Of a DNA stretch of 42,673 bases, positions 16,847 to 24,500 are shown piece after piece. The stretch is from positions 1 through 42,673 of the forward strand of contig CAZMCH010000028.1 of NCBI GenBank assembly GCA_964564735.1, written 5' to 3'. The notes beneath the pieces were generated by a model, which was not told the DNA's origin, made no database searches, and was given only the letters and a program-made list of their open reading frames with translations. The first letter of the stretch is position 1. Each line of letters opens with the position of its first letter. Both the position numbers and the translations under genes were made by a program. The stretch is from CAZMCH01 sp964564735. GTDB lineage: Bacteria; Poribacteria; DTPJ01.

Positions 16847-17245
16847 TATGTTTTTTTTCATGAAAAAATAGAGCAAAAGAAGGAAAATAAGATACAATTA
16901 AAGGGAAAAAAATGGAATCTAGCAATCATCGAAAAGTGTTATTTAGTGAGTAATATCAACAAAAAATTCGGTTTCATTGGTGTTTTATTTTCCTCAAATT
17001 TTTAGGCTTTTTATATTTTTGAGTGATTGCCATCTGAAAAATGAAAAATATCCTATCATATATTATATCGAGATGAATGTTACAAAAATTGACATTGCAA
17101 TAAAAAAGATTTTTCGCTTTGCTCAAAATGACAGCAAAGTGAAGGGTTTTCTTGTATTAATGCAAAAAATATGATTTCCTATACAATAAAAAAATTTGCT
17201 ATTTTCATTTATGTCGAACATATGTTAATTTAATCAGGAGAAAAG
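16847..17245. other. Intergenic region before ddl
   Basis: About 400 nt with no convincing gene. It starts with an AT hairpin (TTTTTTCATGAAAAAA, around 16853-16868) that may be a weak terminator for the membrane protein gene, and includes repeat family B copy 2. A Shine-Dalgarno AGGAGA lies just before ddl. The short open frame at 16977-17174 runs through the repeat and has no ribosome-binding site, so I do not call it. Confidence 0.6.
17103..17184 (+). repeat. Dispersed repeat family B, copy 2
   Basis: AAAAAAGATTTTTCGCTTTG, then CTCAAAATGACAGCAAAGTG, AAGGGTTTTCTTG and TATTAATGCAAAAAATATGA. It aligns with 10579-10677 apart from one deletion of about 20 nt. Both copies end in ATTTCCTATA. Confidence 0.8.
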
Positions 17246-18322
17246 ATGTCAACAAAAATTAATGTTGCAGTATTAATGGGTGGTAGAACAGCAGAACATG
17301 AAGTCTCATTGAAAACAGGTGCGGTTGTCGCTAATGCCCTTGACAAAGAAAAATATAACGTCAAGCCTGTTGTGATCACAAAGACAGGTGAATGGCTTGT
17401 CCCAAAAGGCTATCTAACACAATCAGACTATCAGCAATTGGATGCTCATCAATCAGGCATCGTTCCGATTACTACGGGCAATGCACTTGATAAAGCGGTT
17501 GAGGAAAAGATAGACGTTGTTTTTATCGCTATGCACGGACCTATGGGCGAAGATGGGACTGTTCAAGGTCTGTTAGAGCTTGCGGATATTCCTTATACAG
17601 GATCAGGCGTTATGTCCAGTAGTGTCGCTATGAATAAAGTTATTACAAGAAAGCTATTTGAGCATGGCGGGCTTTTGATTCCAAAAGGTATTGATTTTAC
17701 AATATGGGATTGGAATAAAAAGCAGTCGCAAATTATGTCCGAAATCAGGGACAATATTGGCTTTCCATGTGTTTTAAAGCCTGTTGAGCTTGGGTCAAGC
17801 GTTGGTATAAGCATTCCCAAAACCGAAGAGGATTTTCTTAAAGGCTTACAGGAGACTTTTGAGCATAGCAACGAAATACTTGTTGAGGAGTTTATCGCTG
17901 GCAAGGAAATTACATGCGCGGTTCTTGGTGCAATGAGTGGCGAAGAGCCTGTCCCGTTAGTTCCTACTCAGATAATCCCCAAGACTAGAGAATTCTTTGA
18001 TTATGAAGCGAAATATACCGCAGGCGCAACTGAGGAAATAACACCACCTAGAGATTTTCATGGAGAGATGATCAAAAAGATACAGGAAATCGCTGTCAAA
18101 GCCCATAAAATACTTGCCTGTGGTGGTATGTCCAGAACCGATATGATAATAAAAGACGATATTATTTATGTCATTGAGCTAAACACTATCCCCGGGATGA
18201 CCGAATTTAGCCTTTATCCGCAAGCGGCAAAGGCGGCAGGGATAGAGTTTCCCGATCTGCTTGACAGGCTGATTCAGATCGCTGTTGAGACGCACAAGCA
18301 TAAAAAGAGATATAAAGGTTAA
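17246..18322 (+). CDS. ddl: D-alanine--D-alanine ligase
   Basis: 358 residues, ATP-grasp enzyme that makes the D-Ala-D-Ala dipeptide for peptidoglycan. Visible motifs are VAVLMGGRTAEHEVSL at the N-terminus, HGPMGEDGTVQGLLELADIPYTGSGV, the ATP-grasp segment PCVLKPVELGSSVGISIPK, and VIELNTIPGMTEFSL at the metal-binding C-terminus. SD AGGAGA precedes the ATG by 6 nt. The gene stands alone, away from murC/ftsQ neighbours often seen with ddl. A palindrome AACATATGTT lies 20 nt upstream of the start. Confidence 0.95.
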   Translation: MSTKINVAVLMGGRTAEHEVSLKTGAVVANALDKEKYNVKPVVITKTGEWLVPKGYLTQSDYQQLDAHQSGIVPITTGNALDKAVEEKIDVVFIAMHGPMGEDGTVQGLLELADIPYTGSGVMSSSVAMNKVITRKLFEHGGLLIPKGIDFTIWDWNKKQSQIMSEIRDNIGFPCVLKPVELGSSVGISIPKTEEDFLKGLQETFEHSNEILVEEFIAGKEITCAVLGAMSGEEPVPLVPTQIIPKTREFFDYEAKYTAGATEEITPPRDFHGEMIKKIQEIAVKAHKILACGGMSRTDMIIKDDIIYVIELNTIPGMTEFSLYPQAAKAAGIEFPDLLDRLIQIAVETHKHKKRYKG

Positions 18323-18355
18323 TATACTATACGACTTTTTCAGTTAAAGGAAATA

Positions 18356-18398
18356 GAACGCTGATTGAACGGATTTGGCGGATTTTCGCTGATTATAA
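18356..18398 (+). repeat. Dispersed repeat family C, copy 1
   Basis: GAACGCTGATTGAACGGATT then TGGCGGATTTTCGCTGATTA. It is near-identical to 32421-32468 and, inverted, 21499-21542. It lies 33 nt after the ddl stop. Confidence 0.85.
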
Positions 18399-18856
18399 AA
18401 TTAATAATAAACGTGAATTCGACGTAAAAAATTGTATTTACCACCAAGACACAAAGGCACAAAGCAAGAAATAAGATTGAAGCTTTTTAACACTGTAAGA
18501 AAGGAATAGGCCGCTAATTTCGCTGACTGCGTAACGCTGATTATCTCTGATTTTTTAAACAGATGAAATCAGAGGATAGACTATTGAAAATAAATGGTTT
18601 TCCTGCAAAAATGCAATGTTAAAGATTTAATCTTTAATCCCTTGTGCTACTTTGTTTTTTAGTGTCTTTGTGGTTCATTCTTATATCGAACTGACGTTAA
18701 TAATTTCTAATGCTCTAATATTGGTTAATTTAATTTTTTAATTTTTCTATCACCTCAATCCGTGTCAATCTGCCAAATCCGCTCTATTCATGTTCTATAA
18801 GTGAAAAACTCGTAATAATGAAATATTTTCTGCCCTTTTTGGCTGTTTGATCCGTC

Positions 18857-18889
18857 ATTTCCTCAAGCAGAAAACTCCCGTCAACATGG
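18857..18889 (+). repeat. 33-nt direct repeat, left copy, bracketing the HTH/PIN module
   Basis: Starts ATTTCCTCAAGCAGA and ends in the exactly repeated AAACTCCCGTCAACATGG (18872-18889). The right copy at 19811-19843 matches 28-29 of 33 positions. Confidence 0.75.
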
Positions 18890-18915
18890 GGCAACATTAA
18901 AAACAGATAATGCAA

Positions 18916-19320
18916 TTATCGTATGAATTTTACTGGGATTATGTTTTTTTCTGCAACAACATCAAATTCATGGTGATCTGTTGTTATGACAATGCCTTTC
19001 AATCTTTGTGCAAGTGCCATGCAAAAGCAATCAGCAAGGGATATTCGGCGCAGTTCAGCTTTGTAGCGTCCAGCTTGTTGCCAGAAAGATTCATCCATAT
19101 AATTGCGTGCAATCAATCCTATAGATAATAGATTCCTTATGACCTGCTGTGCAACAGATTCATCACTTTGTCGCCTAAAATCATAAAATACTTCGCACAA
19201 ATTGACAGCATGAACGTAGCAGATATTTTGTCTATCTCTGAATATCTGTCTGGTCACTTCCGCACCTTGCTCATGCCTCAAGAATGCGATCAAAGCACCA
19301 GCGTCAAATATCATATTCAT
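18916..19320 (-). CDS. PIN-domain ribonuclease toxin (VapC-like)
   Basis: 134 residues from the ATG at 19320, which overlaps the antitoxin stop as ATGA; GGAAAAAG serves as ribosome-binding site. The four acidic PIN residues are in place: D in IFDAGALIAF, E in NLCEVFYDF, D in SLADCFCMALA and D in TTDHHEFD. PIN toxins cleave tRNA or rRNA using Mg2+. The upstream, translationally coupled HTH protein is its likely antitoxin. The open frame could extend five codons to 19335 (MEGKR), but the overlap arrangement argues for 19320. Confidence 0.85.
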   Translation of the reverse strand: MNMIFDAGALIAFLRHEQGAEVTRQIFRDRQNICYVHAVNLCEVFYDFRRQSDESVAQQVIRNLLSIGLIARNYMDESFWQQAGRYKAELRRISLADCFCMALAQRLKGIVITTDHHEFDVVAEKNIIPVKFIR

Positions 19321-19676
19321 TCTTTTTCCTTCCATCTACGATTCTCTACCTCAATATCTTTTTGCTTTTCCATCATAAAATCATCTACCGAACCGGGTAT
19401 ATGGGCAAACATTCCCATAACTGCATCTATCCTTGCGAATCTTTCTTGGTCTGACAATTCATCAAATTTCTTTTCGTTATTTTCTGCTAACAAGGCATCT
19501 GCTCTTTCCTTTCCAAGATACGCCTCTAAATCCCACTGAGTAATAACACGACGGGCACCAACTTTAACACTGCTCAATTTGCCTTTCTCAATCTCTCTAT
19601 AAATCGTTGCATGACTCACTCCGAGCATTTTTGCAATTTCCATTGGACTGAAACCTTTTTGAGTTATTACCGACAA
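19317..19676 (-). CDS. HTH antitoxin, MerR/excisionase-type DNA-binding domain
   Basis: 119 residues from TTG 19676, chosen because GGAGG lies 8 nt ahead of it. An ATG at 19691 is in frame but has no Shine-Dalgarno and would itself contain the GGAGG. The N-terminus is a helix-turn-helix of the excisionase/MerR type (FSPMEIAKMLGVSHATIYRE, then IEKGKLSSVKVGARRVITQWDLEAYL). The C-terminal half (about residues 60-119) is charged and probably the toxin-binding part. The 4-nt overlap with the PIN gene supports a toxin-antitoxin operon that the HTH protein autoregulates. Confidence 0.82.
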   Translation of the reverse strand: MSVITQKGFSPMEIAKMLGVSHATIYREIEKGKLSSVKVGARRVITQWDLEAYLGKERADALLAENNEKKFDELSDQERFARIDAVMGMFAHIPGSVDDFMMEKQKDIEVENRRWKEKE

Positions 19677-19740
19677 TCTATACACCTCCATAGAATTAAC
19701 GTTTTATAGTTGCAAAAGCAAATTATCTTGATTTCTCTAT

Positions 19741-19769
19741 ATTATACTATAAATATCATTGCATATCAA
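19741..19769 (-). promoter_or_regulatory. Putative sigma-70 promoter of the HTH/PIN operon
   Basis: On the - strand TTGATA (19769-19764), 17-nt spacer, TATAAT (19746-19741). The predicted start of transcription is about 60 nt before the TTG start of the antitoxin. A TTTGC/GCAAA dyad lies between promoter and gene (about 19710-19730) and could be an operator. Confidence 0.6.
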
Positions 19770-19810
19770 GAATATGTAAAATCAAATCTACTTCAGAAGG
19801 CTGGCAAGCT

Positions 19811-19843
19811 ATTTCCCCACAAAGTAAACTCCCGTCAACATGG
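19811..19843 (+). repeat. 33-nt direct repeat, right copy, bracketing the HTH/PIN module
   Basis: ATTTCCCCACAAAGT followed by the 18-nt exact match AAACTCCCGTCAACATGG. Same orientation as the left copy, start-to-start distance 954 nt, enclosing the whole HTH/PIN operon with its promoter. Confidence 0.75.
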
Positions 19844-19937
19844 TTTCAGCAGAAGGAAAAATAGACGTTTTATTATAATCATAACTGCCATCTGTTGCCT
19901 ATTTAATTAACATGATTTCGGCGTAGGAATTAAATAA

Positions 19938-20972
19938 CTAAAATTCCCAAGGTTTTGTTTCGCCTTTCCATAAGTCAAAAAGCGGGGATTTTTCTGGTTT
20001 CAATGGTAATTTTACGAGTTGCCGATCTCTTGCTGATTTCCATGTTGCACATGCAATTTCAATCGTTTTGCGTCCTGCTTTTCCATTGCATTGATGCTCT
20101 TTGTTGTTTTCAATGCAATCAATGAGTTCATTAACCTGATCTATCCACATCTGAATATCATCTTGCTCAAATGGGCTTACAACGTCAACATGCTCAAATT
20201 TATCACCAAAGCTGAAAGTATATCCAATATCATTAGCCTCAAATCTGCCATTTTTTCCATATATTCTGATTGTCGCATGTGTAGGAAAATCAGGCTCTAA
20301 TTGTGCAATATCACCACATTCAAGTATTGCGCGGGTTTTATCATCGAAGGTCATATGACTGATAAGTGCATTTTCAACAAAATCTCTCTGACCTGTAAGT
20401 TGCTGTTTTTGGACATCAACCAGCCCCATTACACATTCTACATTGTGTCCTTTCATATAGAAATGAAACATATCGATCCAGTGAACGCCCCAAGTCATCA
20501 CATCAGAACCCGGAGTCATTGCCCACAATAAAATCGGCTTGCCCAATATTCCCGATTCTGCAATCTCAAGTCCTTTAAGAAATTGCTTGCCATATCTCCG
20601 TTGATGACCAATTGCCAACTTTACATTATTGGCTTTGCAGGCATCAATCATCGCATCACATTCAATAAGATCACGTGCCATCGGTTTTTCGCAAATGATG
20701 CCTTTAACTTTTGATTCTGCAGAGAGGATTGTCATTGTGGCGTGCATCGATGGTCCTGTGCATACACTCACAATATCAAGGTTTTCGTTTGCAAGCATAG
20801 TTTGTGCATCTTTATATAAATGCTTGATACCAAACATTTTATATTCTTCATATCTGCGATCTGATGGGTCTGCCCCTGCAATAAGTTCAATATTATCAAT
20901 TTTTGAATACGCAAGGGCATGTTTTCTTCCAATGTTTCCACAACCAATAATTCCAGCACGATATTTTTTCAT
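19938..20972 (-). CDS. Gfo/Idh/MocA family NAD(P)-dependent oxidoreductase
   Basis: 344 residues. The N-terminal Rossmann fold has GIIGCGNIGRKHALAY (dinucleotide loop at 8-13). The conserved IICEKPMARDL (about 90-100) has the family EKP lysine, and the second motif VHWIDMFHFYMKG is the usual catalytic His helix. Members oxidise or epimerise sugars, inositols and related polyols; substrate not predictable. SD AGGAGA precedes the ATG and overlaps the lepB stop region (15-nt gap), so it is the last gene of the six-gene operon that begins at the URO-D-like protein. Confidence 0.85.
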   Translation of the reverse strand: MKKYRAGIIGCGNIGRKHALAYSKIDNIELIAGADPSDRRYEEYKMFGIKHLYKDAQTMLANENLDIVSVCTGPSMHATMTILSAESKVKGIICEKPMARDLIECDAMIDACKANNVKLAIGHQRRYGKQFLKGLEIAESGILGKPILLWAMTPGSDVMTWGVHWIDMFHFYMKGHNVECVMGLVDVQKQQLTGQRDFVENALISHMTFDDKTRAILECGDIAQLEPDFPTHATIRIYGKNGRFEANDIGYTFSFGDKFEHVDVVSPFEQDDIQMWIDQVNELIDCIENNKEHQCNGKAGRKTIEIACATWKSARDRQLVKLPLKPEKSPLFDLWKGETKPWEF

Positions 20973-20987
20973 TTTAATATTCTCCTG

Positions 20988-21500
20988 TTACAATATCTTA
21001 ATCCTTTTCACTGGAAAATATATCATAAACACTTTTCCGAATATATCCTCATATTTTATCATACCATAATCTCTGCTATCTATGCTATGATCTGAGTTAT
21101 CACCCATGACAAATATATGATGATCAGATATAATTGAGGGACCAAAGTTCCTGCGTTTCAAAGTATGTTCGTCATCTGTATCAAGTTTTATCAAATGACC
21201 ATTTCTGAAAAGTTTATTTCCTTTTAGTTCAATAACATCACCCGTAACGCCAAATACACGCTTAACAATCATCAACCAGCCTGTTTTGACCGCTATTATG
21301 TCGTTTTTTTCTGGTTTTTTTGATTTATATGCAAGGCGATTAATGATGACATGATCGCCTTGCATAAATGTTGGCTCCATTGATGCCCCTGAAATAACCG
21401 CAATCTCAATTATATAATTCCTGATGATTATAATAGAGATTATCATCACCAAAAGGCATATTATAATTACCAGTCTTTTTTTCTTTGAGATTAGTTTCAT
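20988..21500 (-). CDS. lepB: Signal peptidase I
   Basis: 170 residues with one N-terminal membrane anchor (about 8-28). The catalytic Ser is in SGASMEPTFMQGDHVIINR and the general-base Lys in WLMIVKRVFGVTGDVIEL. Box E, VMGDNSDHSIDSRDYG, is present. It removes signal peptides of exported proteins at the outer face of the cytoplasmic membrane. Length is typical of short single-anchor enzymes. It lies between the alpha-2-macroglobulin gene and the oxidoreductase in the operon; a repeat-C copy fills the gap upstream. Confidence 0.92.
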   Translation of the reverse strand: MKLISKKKRLVIIICLLVMIISIIIIRNYIIEIAVISGASMEPTFMQGDHVIINRLAYKSKKPEKNDIIAVKTGWLMIVKRVFGVTGDVIELKGNKLFRNGHLIKLDTDDEHTLKRRNFGPSIISDHHIFVMGDNSDHSIDSRDYGMIKYEDIFGKVFMIYFPVKRIKIL

Positions 21501-21542
21501 AATCAGCGAAAATCCGCCAAATCTGCTAAATCTGCGTTCTAT
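21499..21542 (-). repeat. Dispersed repeat family C, copy 3 (inverted)
   Basis: Reading the - strand: ATAGAACGCAGATTTAGCAG, ATTTGGCGGATTTTCGCTGA, then TTAT. It overlaps the first bases of lepB and fills the gap after the alpha-2-macroglobulin gene. Confidence 0.8.
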
Positions 21543-21554
21543 TTCATCTAGTTA

Positions 21555-24500
21555 TTATTGAGCAACTCTAATCCTTCCACCACTTGATACAGAAGCCTTT
21601 GCAGGATCATACATGGCTTCCGCTGATATTGATGGCAAGACAAAATCCCCAACAGAAACTACTCTTAGCGCATAATAAAATTTAACTTCTTGCATCTTTG
21701 GCAAATTAACAAACAAGATCATTCTATCATCTCTAATATCCATATAGCTTGGATAGATGCCCGTATCTTTTATCCATGAGATACCCGCGCGTGAGCCAAG
21801 TCTTGGATTTTCTATCTCAAAACCTGCGGGTAATAAATCAACTATAACAACATTATCAAGGCTTTCTGTTAGTGCTTTGCATGTTATTTCAGCAACAACA
21901 AGATCGCCTTGCTGGAAATCTGTATAGCTAACAGGCTTACCTTCGCTTGATAGATATTTACGCCTGACGGTTAATTCTTCATCAAATTCCCTAACTTCAC
22001 TTTCAATTGGAACACCAAAGGCTTTCCAATAATAATAGCATGTTCCAGTGCCTTTGATGTCAAGTGTGATCTGTCTTCCGCCCCAATCCTTTCCAGTAAA
22101 ACGCTGATCATTATTTGTGAATTTGCCGATATTAGAGCCATTTATATTAATTGTGCCTGTGTATTTGCCCGGAGGCTGATTGCGGAATAATTTTCCAAGA
22201 GCAAGAAAAGCAAAGGCGTTCTCTTGTGTTGTATACCATCTATTATTTTTTGATGCGGAATTAGACAGCTTTTGAACTAGCTTTGGAACTAACGGATGAT
22301 TGGGATTCATCTCTGCAAGGACGCTTAATATGATCGCATCCGACCTTATGGACGAATCAAAATTATAGCCTGTTTGCCTTTTGATCTCTCGTGATTGTGA
22401 TGTTTTCGGTATCAGAGCGTTTGCAGTATTTGTATCGCCTGACAAAGCAAAAGCCCCTGCAAGCAAAGCCTGACTATCATCTGACATTCGTTTTAACTCA
22501 GTATTTTTCAGATAAAGCATTGTGCTTCTGTCGGGTTCACCTATAATTGAAAGGACATAACAGGCATAAGTTTTTACTCCCTCGTGCCAATTTTCCGTTA
22601 TTGGTATTTTAGCATGTCTTTTTAATGCCTTTATCATATTTTGATATGCCCTTTCAGGAACTTCATAGCCTGCTTTTCGTGCTTCTGCGAGAAAATGAGA
22701 TACATATATACTCGTCCATGGATTTCCATAGCTTGCAGAAGGCCAGAAGGCAAAATCACCAGACGGGAATTGCATATTAACGAGTTTGGTTATTCCCTCG
22801 TTTATGAAATAATCGGGGCTATTTGTCCCAAAAAGTTTTGGCTCGATAGCTTTTGCCATATCGTTAAAATATAGCAATGGAAACACTCTTGACGCTGTCT
22901 GTTCTGCGCAACCATAGGGATATTGCAAGAGATATTGCAGGCTTGACGCGAATTGCATTATGGGCAGAGATGATACCGTAACTTCAAAATCTGATGTTCC
23001 TTTTATCCAACTGCCGGGAATTGTGAATGTTCCACTTGTATTGGCTTTTACTGTTCCGCTACCTGTCAATGTGATTGGCGGTGAAGCAGGGCGCAATGGA
23101 ACGTCTGTTTCCTCTGATACTTGCTCACCTGCGCCAATTGCAGAAACTTTAAACGTTACCTTTCCCATCAAGTCTTTTGCCTTAATTGTAAACATGATTT
23201 GCTTTTCCTCTTTGGGCGACAAAACGACTTTTTGCATAGATGGTGAGGGTGTATCCACAGGACCAGTTGCAGTAAGGTTGATTGTAAATGTATCGCTTTT
23301 ATCTGTTCCATTATAGACAGTAACAGGAACAACAAAACGATCTCCGCTTGCTATAAATCTTGGGAATGTCGGTATAAGCACAATCGGATCACGAACTGTA
23401 ACATCTTTGCTTATAGAACCAAATTCGTCATCTGAAAATGAAACCGCCATAACCCTAAGGCGACCATTGAATTGTGGAATGTTGAATGTAACAGAGCCTT
23501 TGCCATTTTTATCAACCTTCGTTAAGCCTGACCACATAGCAACAGGCTTAACACGTGCAACGCTTATCGGTGAAACACGCCTTTTTACTGTCCCGGGTTC
23601 GCCACCAGCAGTTGATGATGTCGTTTTTGTCCCGTCAATTTCAGGCAATATCCACGCATAAATATCATGTGTTGTAACCTCTAGCCTTTTTTTGCCGAAG
23701 AAGTGATCAAATGGGCTTGGAGTCTTGAAATCGGTTAGTTGGCATATTCCCTCGTCAACCGCAGCAATTGTTATATAGCCATTTTTGTTTCTGCCATTTA
23801 CCGTATATGAAACTTTTAAGGGACTATTGGGACGCATAGTCTCAACCACATCTAATTTTATATCCAGCTTATTTTTACTAGAATCTACCATCAATGGAAC
23901 AACACCATAAGCACGAACAGGGGCATTTTGCTCTAATGAATTTGTCGATCTGATAACACTAACGGATATATAAGCATTTGGCTTGTATTTATCAGAAATT
24001 TTTATATTTACAGTGCCAGTATTTTCTTTCATGTCCTTTGAATCGATCTCATATACTTCATCGCCTTCAACAGTCAAAAGCAATCTTCCTGCAAATGGTG
24101 ACCTAATCTGAACTTTAGCGGTTTCGCCATGCTTATAGATTTTTTTATCCAATCCTATGTCAAGACGTTCTGGCTTGCTCATTGCCCAAGGTGATGATCC
24201 CCATCCAGAAACATAAAAGCTGATTGATGATGAATGTCCGCCTGATTCCCTAATCTCTACTCTATATTCGCTATATTGATCTGGTGTGAAGCTAAATTTA
24301 GTCGCTGTTGTTCCAGAAGCCAATGATAATGATTTGACAAGATTTTCTTGTCTTTGAGAATCATATTGAATCCTTCCATTTACTTTTTGCATTATCGTCT
24401 GCCAAGTAACACGATAGCATGATATTTCACATTGCCGACCTGCTACTGGTTGACTATTCTTGCCCAATACAACAAACTCAAATTCTGTTGGTTTATTAAT

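Larger units (their letters stand above)
18323..18915. other. Repeat-rich intergenic region after ddl
   Basis: About 590 nt with no gene. It contains repeat family C copy 1, a degenerate second copy (18500-18555: CGCTGATTATCTCTGATTTT), and an inverted pair of another common dispersed repeat: ACCACCAAGACACAAAGGCA (about 18440) versus TTTAGTGTCTTTGTGGTTCA (about 18659). The right edge holds one arm of the 33-nt repeat that brackets the toxin-antitoxin pair. Confidence 0.7.

Noticed and set aside
16977..17174. 65-residue ORF before ddl
   Set aside because: No ribosome-binding site, and it runs through repeat family B copy 2.
17215..17228. LexA (SOS box)-like palindrome CGAACATATGTTAA before ddl
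   Set aside because: Only the inner AACATATGTT is symmetric and the outer base of the right half does not fit; ddl is not an SOS gene, so chance is likely.
18323..18915. CRISPR array in the repeat-rich gap after ddl
   Set aside because: Repeats are of different families and orientation with no regular spacing.
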